From the NCBI RefSeq assembly GCF_014212125.1, contig NZ_JACJVP010000001.1, positions 62,001 to 126,000 of the forward strand: a stretch of 64,000 nucleotides of DNA, read 5' to 3'. Position 1 is the stretch's first letter. Each line of letters begins with the position of its first letter. The DNA comes from Cohnella nanjingensis. GTDB taxonomy: Bacteria > Bacillota > Bacilli > Paenibacillales > Paenibacillaceae. The position numbers and the translations under genes were made by a program. The notes under the pieces are model-generated. The model did not search any database and was not told the origin of the DNA. It saw nothing but the letters and a program-made list of their open reading frames with translations. Of the stretch, positions 1 through 10,850 are shown piece by piece.

Positions 1-1
1 C

Positions 2-3325
<3,324 letters not shown>

Positions 3326-3353
3326 TCGCACATCACTAGCTTCACCTAATGCG

Positions 3354-3394
3354 AAGAGGATGCCATTCGGCGAATGGCATCCCTCTTGGCTTTT
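3354..3394 (+). terminator. Rho-independent terminator after the SLH gene
   Basis: The stem AAGAGGATGCCATTC pairs with GAATGGCATCCCTCTT around a GGC loop (one bulge), followed by GGCTTTT. It lies between the SLH stop codon and the HupE ribosome binding site. Confidence 0.8.
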
Positions 3395-3426
3395 ATCCAT
3401 CCGATTCGAAGACATGGAGGTTCGTT

Positions 3427-4629
3427 ATGGCCCAGCCCTTTCGGCTTTCGTTCCGCAGTTGTTTCCTTCTCGCGGCCGTCTTGGCGTTCGTCTTGCTTCC
3501 CTTCAACCGTTCGGCCAGCGCCCACGCCTATAGCGCCGCTTACAATACGCTTACGCTGACCAAGACGCAGTCGGTCATGACGTACGCTCTGGACGAATTG
3601 TCCGCGATCGAGTTGGCGGGCGGAGACGCGAACGGCGATCACATGTTGGATGCCGATGAATTTAATGCCATTAAGGACAAGCTGGCCGATCTCATTCAAC
3701 AGCATATTGTCTTCCAAGTAGGCGGGGAGACGCGACCTTGGATCTCGCTCGAGCGCTTCGACTTGGTGAGAGAGGGGGATGCGTCCAAAGTCGTTCTGAA
3801 GGCCATCTATCCGCAGGCGGCGGCGTTCCAATCCGTCTCGCTGCGCGACGACCTCTACCGGAACGATCCGCAGACGAATTACGTCGACCTGCTCACGATC
3901 CAATACGGGGCGCAGACCAGCACTTCCGCATTGTCCGGCAAGGAACGCTTGTGGGTGATGCAGCTGACGGATGCCGACTATGCGAGCCTGCCGGAGGATG
4001 CGAACCCGGCAGCCGGCCCGGTTGCTTCGGCCGGTTTGGACGAGCCTTCGGCCGACGGCTCCTCGACGTCCTCGGACGCCCTGTCTGGGTGGCTATCCTT
4101 CTTCAAGCTCGGGATTCATCATATTCTGGGCGGTTACGATCATCTGCTGTTCCTGTTCTCGCTGCTCATCGCCCGTCAGACTTTCAAGCAATACGCGGCG
4201 ATGATCACGGCATTCACGCTGGCGCACAGCTTGACGCTGACGCTGACCGTGCTGGGCGTCATCGACGTATCGCCGCGATTCGTAGAGCCCGCGATCGCGC
4301 TCAGCATCTGCTACGTGGCGCTGGACAATATTTTGCGTCCTAACGTCTCCTACCGATGGGTGTTGACCTTCGCCTTCGGCTTGATTCACGGGATGGGCTT
4401 CGCCGACATCCTCAAGGGGATGGAGATCCCGCGCAGTCAGCTCGTGGTCGACTTGACCAGCTTCAATCTCGGGATCGAGACGGTTCAGCTCGCCATCGTC
4501 GGCGTCCTCATCCCGCTGCTCTACTGGCTGCATCGCTACAGGCATGCCCGCCGGTTCGTCGTCGCAGGGTCCGGCGCGGCGCTCCTTCTCGGCGGCGCTT
4601 GGCTGTTCGAACGTCTATTTCTAGCCTAA
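3427..4629 (+). CDS. HupE/UreJ-family membrane protein with an EF-hand loop
   Basis: Predicted 400 residues. I chose the ATG at 3427 because GGAGG sits 7 bases upstream and it gives a clean signal peptide ending near SASAHA. The exported N-terminal half carries a textbook EF-hand loop, DANGDHMLDADE (residues about 67-78), with acidic or Asn ligands at positions 1, 3, 5, 9 and 12. The C-terminal half is a multi-helix HupE/UreJ_2 domain with conserved histidines in GIHHILGGYDHLLF, LAHSLT and GLIHGMGF. HupE and UreJ relatives are associated with nickel or cobalt uptake; members with a large periplasmic-type domain are uncharacterised. It is the first gene of a tight four-gene operon of membrane proteins. 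The metal link is inferred from family and neighbours. Confidence 0.8.
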   Translation: MAQPFRLSFRSCFLLAAVLAFVLLPFNRSASAHAYSAAYNTLTLTKTQSVMTYALDELSAIELAGGDANGDHMLDADEFNAIKDKLADLIQQHIVFQVGGETRPWISLERFDLVREGDASKVVLKAIYPQAAAFQSVSLRDDLYRNDPQTNYVDLLTIQYGAQTSTSALSGKERLWVMQLTDADYASLPEDANPAAGPVASAGLDEPSADGSSTSSDALSGWLSFFKLGIHHILGGYDHLLFLFSLLIARQTFKQYAAMITAFTLAHSLTLTLTVLGVIDVSPRFVEPAIALSICYVALDNILRPNVSYRWVLTFAFGLIHGMGFADILKGMEIPRSQLVVDLTSFNLGIETVQLAIVGVLIPLLYWLHRYRHARRFVVAGSGAALLLGGAWLFERLFLA

Positions 4630-4658
4630 TGGCATCCGACACCGAGGAGGAGCTTCAC

Positions 4659-5732
4659 ATGCGGCAAGCTGCCGTTCGGACCGGGCCGCGCCGGTCTCAT
4701 GCCAATCTGTTCGTCGCGCTGGGGCTCGCCGTCGTTTGCGTACTGTACTTTTTGTCCAGCCATGCGCCAGGCGACGCGCTGAACGACCCCAAGCTGCAAA
4801 TCTTCAAAACGATGTTCATCAGCGTCATTCTCGAGGCCATGCCGTTCATCCTGATCGGCGTCCTGATCTCGGCCGCCCTGCAGGTATTCGTCTCCGAAAG
4901 GCTCATCCGCGGCATGATTCCGAGGCATCCGGTATTAGGCATTCTCGCCGCCGGCGCGCTGGGGATTCTCTTCCCGATCTGCGAATGCGGAATGGTCCCG
5001 GCGATCCGGGGGCTGATCCGGAAGGGGATGCCGCTGCATGCGGCGTCGACCTTCATCCTGGCGGGGCCTATCCTGAACCCGATCGTATTCTGGTCGACGC
5101 TCACGGCGTTCCGCGCCCGGCCGGAGATCGCCTACGCGCGGATGGGGCTGGCGTTGGCGGTGGCGCTGGTCGCCGGCCTCGTCATCTATCGCTTCGCCGG
5201 CAAGGACGCCCTAAGAGAGACGGGGCACGGCCGCAACGCCATTTCGGAGCGGAAGCGCGGCTCGGACCCGGCCGGCGCGAACGACCGCGGCGCCCGGCGA
5301 AAGGCGCCTTCAAAACTCGCCAAGCTCTCGGATATGATGGGCCACGCGGTCGCGGAATTTTTCGAGATGGGCAAATATCTGATCTTCGGAGCGATCGTCG
5401 TCGGCTTGCTGCAAGCTTATGTGCCTCAGGGCCAGCTCGTCGCGCTGGGGCACGGAGAGGGCGGCTCCATGCTGCTCATGATGGGGCTTGGCTTCATCTT
5501 GTCGCTCTGCTCGACCTCGGACGCGTTTGTCGCCCAATCTTTCCTGACGACGTTCTCCGCCGGTTCGCTCGTGGCGTTTATGGTGTTCGGGCCGATGCTG
5601 AACCTGAAGAGCCTGCTCATGATGCTGGCCGTGTTCAAGACAAGATTCGTCCTGGTGCTCGCTTCCCTGGCGTTCGTCCTCGTCTATGCGGGCGCCTGGT
5701 TGCTGGGCGTTTGGATGCGGGGAGGGGGCTGA
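4659..5732 (+). CDS. Permease, YraQ/UPF0718 (DUF318) family
   Basis: 357 residues. The ATG at 4659 is preceded by GAGGAGG with 8-base spacing; an earlier ATG at 4629 overlaps the HupE stop codon but lacks this. Several transmembrane segments are evident. The family hallmark is present: FPICECGMVPAIRGLIRKG followed by ILAGPILNP. A second half repeats the fold with LGFILSLCSTSDAFVAQSF. A polar, Arg-rich cytosolic loop (about 5210-5330) separates the halves. YraQ-type permeases have no firmly assigned substrate but recur beside metal-responsive genes; the Cys-Glu-Cys motif would suit a thiophilic metal. The next gene starts 4 bases after the stop, and this permease/TIGR03943 pairing recurs in Firmicutes (like ycgR/ycgQ of Bacillus). 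Confidence 0.82.
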   Translation: MRQAAVRTGPRRSHANLFVALGLAVVCVLYFLSSHAPGDALNDPKLQIFKTMFISVILEAMPFILIGVLISAALQVFVSERLIRGMIPRHPVLGILAAGALGILFPICECGMVPAIRGLIRKGMPLHAASTFILAGPILNPIVFWSTLTAFRARPEIAYARMGLALAVALVAGLVIYRFAGKDALRETGHGRNAISERKRGSDPAGANDRGARRKAPSKLAKLSDMMGHAVAEFFEMGKYLIFGAIVVGLLQAYVPQGQLVALGHGEGGSMLLMMGLGFILSLCSTSDAFVAQSFLTTFSAGSLVAFMVFGPMLNLKSLLMMLAVFKTRFVLVLASLAFVLVYAGAWLLGVWMRGGG

Positions 5733-5736
5733 GGGC

Positions 5737-6753
5737 ATGAAGATCCATTGGAACGCGGAATCGGCGCATCACGGGCTGAGGGCGGGCATTCTGCTCGGCT
5801 TCCTCATCTTGATCCTGCGACTGCTTGCTACGGGCGACATGCTGCTGTACATCGCGCCGCATCTGTTGATCTACGTCGAATTCGCCGCGGCCGGCTTGTC
5901 GCTGCTCGCAGCATTCCAAGCCTATATCGCGGTCGTCTCGCTCCGCCGTCCCGCGGTGCTGTGCGATTGCGGTCATGACCACGATCACGAGCACGATCAT
6001 GATCGCGTCCTCGAACACGGTCATGATCACAGCCATGAACACGACCATGATCACAGCCATGAACACGACCATGGACACGGACTTGACGGACACAGCCACG
6101 AGCTGCCGCGATCCATCGGCAAGCTGGCGTTCATTTACGGTCTATTCTTGCTGCCGCTGCTGCTCGGCGCGATCGTGCCGAATTCGGCGCTGGCCGGAAC
6201 GCTGGCCCAGAACAAAGGAATGAATCTAGGCGGCGCGGGCTGGAAAGGCGGCGGCGCTCCCGGGGATCTGGTGGAGCTGGAGGGCGAGGCCGATCCCGAC
6301 GTCAAGCGGCTGTTCAAGACGAGCGTGTACAACAAAGATTACGCGAAGCTGGGCGTTCTCCTCTACCGTCAGGACGAGATCGAGATGAAGGACGAATGGT
6401 TCATCGAGAAGCTGCAGGCGATGAACATGTTCGTCGACAATTTCCATGGCAAGCGAATCCGCATCACCGGATTCGTCTACCGCGAATCCGGTCTGGCCGC
6501 GACGCAATTCATCGTCGGCCGGATGGCGATGACCCATTGCATCGCGGACGTCTCTCCTTACGGCATCATCGCGGAATCCGCCGACGCCGCCCGGTATGCC
6601 AACGACGCTTGGATTACCGTGAGCGGCACCATCGACGAGACGTCTTTCCAGGAACGCAAAGTGATCCGGATCGATGTCGATTCCGTCCAACCGGCCAAGG
6701 CGCCGGGCGTGCCGTACGTGTATCCCGATTGGAACTTCGCATCGAAAATCTAA
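5737..6753 (+). CDS. TIGR03943/DUF1980 membrane protein with His-rich loop
   Basis: 338 residues starting at ATG 5737, with GGGG-rich purines just upstream inside the permease 3' end. Two N-terminal transmembrane helices (LLGFLILILRLLAT; LLIYVEFAAAGLSLLAAF) lead into a His/Asp/Glu-rich loop of about 45 residues (5965-6105) with repeated HDHxHEHDH. A further helix (FIYGLFLLPLLLGAIV) precedes an exported or cytosolic C-terminal domain with MAMTHCIADVSPYG and a C-terminal OB-like segment ending WITVSGTIDE. The family is conserved with YraQ-type permeases and the two probably form one complex. The histidine run implies binding of Zn, Ni, Co or Cu; which one cannot be told from sequence. Confidence 0.83.
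   Translation: MKIHWNAESAHHGLRAGILLGFLILILRLLATGDMLLYIAPHLLIYVEFAAAGLSLLAAFQAYIAVVSLRRPAVLCDCGHDHDHEHDHDRVLEHGHDHSHEHDHDHSHEHDHGHGLDGHSHELPRSIGKLAFIYGLFLLPLLLGAIVPNSALAGTLAQNKGMNLGGAGWKGGGAPGDLVELEGEADPDVKRLFKTSVYNKDYAKLGVLLYRQDEIEMKDEWFIEKLQAMNMFVDNFHGKRIRITGFVYRESGLAATQFIVGRMAMTHCIADVSPYGIIAESADAARYANDAWITVSGTIDETSFQERKVIRIDVDSVQPAKAPGVPYVYPDWNFASKI
6013..6070. repeat. 24-bp tandem repeat encoding the His-rich loop
   Basis: The unit CATGATCACAGCCATGAACA plus CGAC occurs twice in direct succession, flanked by partial copies, inside the TIGR03943 gene. It encodes HDHSHEHD. The unit is a multiple of three, so copy-number change keeps the frame. Confidence 0.8.
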
Positions 6754-6789
6754 AGCGCACAAATCCGAAACCAAGACGGAGGGTCAATC

Positions 6790-7659
6790 ATGATTCTTAA
6801 TCTAAGCAGCTTGGCTATTCTCGCGTTGGCGACGGCATACCTTCTGTTGAACCTGAACAAACGCAGGATGCAATTGAGCGAGGCGTTCGGCCTGACGGCG
6901 CTCCATGCGCTGGCGTTCGTATCCGCCGCGGCCTTCGGCGTGGTCGCCGTGCAAGCTTTCGAATACCGTCTCTATCCGGCGTTGGCGGCCGCTTTGATTT
7001 TTGCGTGCCTGGTCGGCGCCGCCGGAGGCCGGGCGTTCGGCCGGCCGGCTGCGGTCCGGGCGGCACTCAACGGATGCTTAGGGGCGATCGCGGCGGTCGC
7101 CGGAGGGATGACGATCTTCGCCAATGGCCAGGTGACCTTCGCGGCGGATATCGTTGCGATCCTCCTCTTGTTCCTGCTGCAGAAGGCAATCGATTGGCGC
7201 GCGGGGAAGGGCGCGGCCGGCGCGAAAGGCAAAAAAGCGTCCGGACCGGCGGCGAAGCCGTCGACCGCGCCGACGATGCTGTACGCGGCGGTCGTGATCG
7301 CCGCGGCGGCCGCTCTGTTGCTTGGGCAAGACCGCATCGCCGTCGGACAGTTTGGCCAGCCGCAGCTGCAGCAAGCCGTCCTCGACGAAGACAACAACCT
7401 TCAGTCCGCCACGATCGAACTGGGCGCGACGGGCTTCAGCCCGAAGAACAGCGAATTCGCGACCGGCGCCATGGCGAAAGTCGTGATCCGCGTCGATCGG
7501 GCCTCGGATGCCGGCCGGAAGCTGATCTGCAAGAGTTTGGATATCGAAGCGCCGCTGAAGCAAGGCGATAACAGCTTTCTCCTTAACCACCCTCAACCGG
7601 GCATCTACGCGTTCGAATTGGACGGCGGCGGTTACCGGGGGACCTTCACGGTCAAATAA
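6790..7659 (+). CDS. Membrane protein with C-terminal cupredoxin-like domain
   Basis: 289 residues; ATG 6790 follows GGAGGG (6779-6784). It is the last gene of the operon, 36 bases after its neighbour. I count about five hydrophobic segments in the N-terminal 180 residues, with a Lys/Ala-rich cytosolic loop (GAKGKKASG). An extracytoplasmic tail follows, starting near SATIELGATGFSPKNSEF and ending PGIYAFELDGGGYRGTFTVK, which matches the beta-sandwich pattern of cupredoxin_1-type domains. The His and Met ligands of a type 1 copper site are absent; one Cys remains in KLICKSLD. So the fold is probable but classical copper binding is unlikely. Function is unassigned; the operon suggests a role in the same metal-linked system. 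Confidence 0.6.
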   Translation: MILNLSSLAILALATAYLLLNLNKRRMQLSEAFGLTALHALAFVSAAAFGVVAVQAFEYRLYPALAAALIFACLVGAAGGRAFGRPAAVRAALNGCLGAIAAVAGGMTIFANGQVTFAADIVAILLLFLLQKAIDWRAGKGAAGAKGKKASGPAAKPSTAPTMLYAAVVIAAAAALLLGQDRIAVGQFGQPQLQQAVLDEDNNLQSATIELGATGFSPKNSEFATGAMAKVVIRVDRASDAGRKLICKSLDIEAPLKQGDNSFLLNHPQPGIYAFELDGGGYRGTFTVK

Positions 7660-7672
7660 TTGGCTGGCCTAA

Positions 7673-7706
7673 GGCAATTGCCCCATTTCCAAATCCTAGG
7701 TATAAT
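7673..7706 (+). promoter_or_regulatory. Sigma-A promoter with palindrome upstream of the DeoR-like gene
   Basis: TTGCCC (7678-7683) and TATAAT (7701-7706) are 17 bases apart. The perfect palindrome GGCAATTGCC (7673-7682) overlaps the -35 box and could be an autoregulatory operator. Confidence 0.6.
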
Positions 7707-7780
7707 GAAGCGGATATCAGAGCATCACGCCGCTTCGTTGATCCGGATGACGAATGTGCCAAGGGAAGAGTGAAGGAACC

Positions 7781-8734
7781 ATGTCCGAAGAGCGAACCGA
7801 CGACAAACTGAGCCGAATGATCGACATTGCCAAGCTGTACTATCATCTGGACCATAGCCAGCAGGAGATCGCGGACAAGTTCGGCATCTCCCGCCCGACG
7901 GTGTCCCGCTTCCTCCAGCAAGCCAAGGACGAAGGCTACGTGCAGATCAAGATTCTGGATCCGAACGAGAACAACGGGGCGCTGGCGGCGCAGCTCGAAC
8001 GGAAGTTCGGCCTGAAGAAGGCGATCGTCGCCTCCGTCCCCCAGTACGAAGACGTCATCGTCAAAAAATATTTGGGCATCGCTGCCGCCGACTATCTGAG
8101 TCAGACGGTCAAGGAAGGCGACATCCTCGCCATGACCTGGGGGACGACGTTGTACGAAGTCGCCGTCAACCTGCCGGGCAAGCTGCTGAAGGATGTAAAG
8201 GTTGTTCAGTTGAACGGCGGCATCAGCCATTCGGAGACGAGCACCTACGCGCACGAGATCGTTCATTTGTTCGGCAAAGCCTTCCATACGACGCCGTACT
8301 TCATACCGCTGCCGGCGATCGTCGACCACCCGGTCGTGAAACAAGCGGTCGAATCGGACCGGCATATTCGCAACATTCTGGAGCTGGGCAAACGCTCGAA
8401 CGTCGCGATCGTGACGGTCGGCGCCCCCACGGAAGACTCCGTCCTGATCAAAGCGAATTACTTTACCGAGGCGGATCTCGAGATCATCCACAATCGGGGC
8501 GCCGGCGATATCTGCTCGCGGTTTATCGACGTCGAAGGGAATATCGTCGCAGAGGCGCTCAACCAAAGGACGATCGGGATCGACTTGGACGAACTGAAGC
8601 GCAAGGAATGGTCCATCCTGGTGGCCGGCGGCGCCAAGAAGGTAGACGGCATCTACGGCGCGCTGCGCGGCAAATACGCGAACGTGCTGATCACCGATCA
8701 GTTCACGGCGGGGTACTTGGCCGACCGCGAATAA
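7781..8734 (+). CDS. deoR: DeoR-like SorC-family sugar-binding transcriptional regulator
   Basis: 317 residues. ATG 7781 is preferred to an in-frame ATG at 7754 because GAAGG lies just upstream and the protein then begins like family members. The N-terminal helix-turn-helix (HSQQEIADKFGISRPTVSRF) is followed by QAKDEGYVQIKI and a SorC-type sugar-binding domain with MTWGTTLYEVA, VVQLNGGISHSETSTYA, GDICSRF, RTIGIDLDEL and SILVAGGAKKV. The pattern resembles Bacillus subtilis DeoR, the deoxyribonucleoside-responsive repressor, along the full length. No deoC, nupC or pdp gene is near, so the regulator is an orphan here and the ligand assignment is only by resemblance. A sigma-A promoter precedes it and a terminator follows. 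Confidence 0.75.
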   Translation: MSEERTDDKLSRMIDIAKLYYHLDHSQQEIADKFGISRPTVSRFLQQAKDEGYVQIKILDPNENNGALAAQLERKFGLKKAIVASVPQYEDVIVKKYLGIAAADYLSQTVKEGDILAMTWGTTLYEVAVNLPGKLLKDVKVVQLNGGISHSETSTYAHEIVHLFGKAFHTTPYFIPLPAIVDHPVVKQAVESDRHIRNILELGKRSNVAIVTVGAPTEDSVLIKANYFTEADLEIIHNRGAGDICSRFIDVEGNIVAEALNQRTIGIDLDELKRKEWSILVAGGAKKVDGIYGALRGKYANVLITDQFTAGYLADRE

Positions 8735-8767
8735 CCGAATATCGGAGCGGGCATCGACCGCCGGCAG

Positions 8768-8801
8768 AAACGACTTTTCCGCATTCGGAAAAGTCGTTTT
8801 T
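8768..8801 (+). terminator. Rho-independent terminator after the DeoR-like gene
   Basis: AAACGACTTTTCCG pairs with CGGAAAAGTCGTTT around CATT, followed by a T-run. The rest of the gap to 9053 holds only the promoter region of the kinase gene. Confidence 0.92.
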
Positions 8802-8898
8802 TCGGTTTTGGGGTCGACGAAGGTACTCCCGTCTGCCTCGCCTGCCCGCTAAATCCCCGCCGAAGGCAAGCCAACCCGAATCGAAAGCGCGTTTCGCG

Positions 8899-8962
8899 CA
8901 AAAAATTGAACATCCGCAACACCATTCGTTGAATTGTGTTTGCCCTAGCGAACTGCTAATAT
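8899..8962 (+). promoter_or_regulatory. Promoter region of the two-component operon
   Basis: TTGTGT (8934-8939) and TAATAT (8957-8962) are 17 bases apart. Immediately upstream, 8899-8934 resembles 12455-12490 in front of the ABC operon (23 of 36 positions, including AAAAA, TGAACA and TTG), a candidate response-regulator site. Confidence 0.45.
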
Positions 8963-9053
8963 ATTGGTCGCGCAACGGCTGCCAGTACATTAGCCTAACG
9001 GCGATCCGATATGGCCAGGCATTCCAGCAACCGACGACGGGAGCGAGACCAAC

Positions 9054-10850
9054 ATGTTCAAGTGGTTGTTCGTGAATCGGAGTATCCGCACCAAGATCGT
9101 CTGGAGCAGCGCCGTCATCTCGCTCATCCCGATGCTGATCCTGTCGTTTCTGTTCTATCGGTCCAGCACGCGTTCGCTGGAGCAGACGCTGGTTCGCAGC
9201 TCCGAGCAGAACGCCGATTATTTGTACAGCGACATGGACGATTATTTCCGCAATTTCTCGGCTTCCGCGCTGCAGATCTACGGTTCCGGCTTCTCCCGGA
9301 TTATCAGTCTGATGGAGCACGGCGCGGACTACAACAACGCCGAAGTTCTCAACCTCAGAGACGCGCTGGTGAATTATTACTCGCTCGTCGTCAACAAGAA
9401 CAAAGACATCATCAAGATCATGATCTACGGCGAGAACAATGAGCTGAAGGATTCCTGGTCGCGGGCGTCCAGCTACGGCGCCATCCGTCTCGGGCCGGAC
9501 ACCCCGCACTTCCCGGAGCTGCTCGATCTGCCGTTCCAGCATTCGCTCATGTTCTCGTACCGCGAACCGGTCATCAACGAAGACCTGTTCGCCTACGCCA
9601 TTACGATCTACGACCCTTTCTATCGGAAAAAGTTCGGCACGATGGTCTTCTTCGTCCGGCAGAAAGAGCTGGCCAAGAAGATCGAAGCCGTGAACCGGGC
9701 GCCGAACGTCATCGTACTGCAGAACGCGTACGGAGAGACGTTCTATCGGACGAACGGCACGTACAAGGAGGCGGAGTCGCCGTATCGCCGGCCGGAGACG
9801 CCGCCGGCGGAGCCCGCGCGCCAGATGAAGTTCACGGGAGCCAAGGACCTGCTCGTCAGTACCGCCGCGCTGGACAATGCCAATGTCGGCCTTACGATTC
9901 TGTATCCCGCTTCCGAGCTGGCGCAGAACCGTCAGAACACGCTCAACCTGATCGTCGGCGCGATCTTGTTCGTCATGCTCGTCGTGATCCTGTGCTCTTA
10001 CCTGGTGCAGCGATACATCACGAAGCCGATCCAATTGCTCGGCCACGCGATGAAGGCCGTGCGCGCGGGCAACTTCCACGCGACGCTGAAGCCCAAGCGC
10101 TACCGCGACGATCTCTCCGAGCTGATGAGGAACTTCAACTTCATGACCGACAAGATCCGGGAGCTGATCGAGCTCGAATACCAGACGCAGCTGCGGAACA
10201 AGGAAGCGCAGATCCTCGCGCTCCAGATGCAGATCAATCCGCACTTTCTCTACAATACGCTCCAGACGATCGGGGGCAAGGCCGTCCTGATCGGCGATTA
10301 CGAGATTCACGAGATGTGCCGGGCGCTCGCCGACATGTTCCGCTACAGTTTCTATGAAGGCAATACGGCGTCGACCATCGGCATGGAGCTCGTCCATGTC
10401 AATAACTACCTATATATACAGCAGTTGCGGTTCGAGGAATCGCTCACCACGGAGTTCGACGTCCCCGCCGAATTCAGGGACGCGGCGATCATCCGCTTCG
10501 TTCTTCAGCCGATCGTGGAGAACGTCATCGTGCACGCTCTGGAGCGGAACGGCGGAGAAGCGCTGGTCATCCGGGCGACGGCCTACCGGGAAGACCAGTC
10601 GGCGGTCATCGTATTGAGCGACAACGGACCGGGCATCGCTGCGGACAAGCTGGCCGCCATTCGGCAAGGGCTGAACCAGCGCTCGCTCGAGATCTTCTCG
10701 GGGGTCTCGATCGGTCTCAAGAACGTGCACGAGCGGATTCGCCTCGTCTACGGCGAACCGTACGGACTGGCGATCGAGAGCGAGCCGGGTCAGGGGACCA
10801 CGATCCGAATCCGAATTCCCTACGAGAAACGAGGAGAAGATCATGTATAG
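9054..10850 (+). CDS. YesM-type sensor histidine kinase
   Basis: 598 residues. One N-terminal transmembrane helix (IVWSSAVISLIPMLILSFLF) leads to an extracytoplasmic sensor of about 260 residues with dCache-like features. A second helix (LIVGAILFVMLVVILCSYLV) and a HAMP segment (ITKPIQLLGHAMKAV) follow. The kinase core has the LytS/YesM-type His motif INPHFLYNTLQTI (His near residue 397) and an ATPase domain with VLQPIVENVIVHAL and SDNGPGI. It should autophosphorylate and pass phosphate to the AraC-type regulator encoded directly downstream with an 8-base overlap. Adjacent ABC importer and alpha-galactosidase genes suggest that it senses an extracellular oligosaccharide. Confidence 0.92.
   Translation: MFKWLFVNRSIRTKIVWSSAVISLIPMLILSFLFYRSSTRSLEQTLVRSSEQNADYLYSDMDDYFRNFSASALQIYGSGFSRIISLMEHGADYNNAEVLNLRDALVNYYSLVVNKNKDIIKIMIYGENNELKDSWSRASSYGAIRLGPDTPHFPELLDLPFQHSLMFSYREPVINEDLFAYAITIYDPFYRKKFGTMVFFVRQKELAKKIEAVNRAPNVIVLQNAYGETFYRTNGTYKEAESPYRRPETPPAEPARQMKFTGAKDLLVSTAALDNANVGLTILYPASELAQNRQNTLNLIVGAILFVMLVVILCSYLVQRYITKPIQLLGHAMKAVRAGNFHATLKPKRYRDDLSELMRNFNFMTDKIRELIELEYQTQLRNKEAQILALQMQINPHFLYNTLQTIGGKAVLIGDYEIHEMCRALADMFRYSFYEGNTASTIGMELVHVNNYLYIQQLRFEESLTTEFDVPAEFRDAAIIRFVLQPIVENVIVHALERNGGEALVIRATAYREDQSAVIVLSDNGPGIAADKLAAIRQGLNQRSLEIFSGVSIGLKNVHERIRLVYGEPYGLAIESEPGQGTTIRIRIPYEKRGEDHV

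Noticed and set aside
8703-10397. 564-codon minus-strand frame
   Set aside because: Opposite the sensor kinase gene, no start site or domain; shadow frame.
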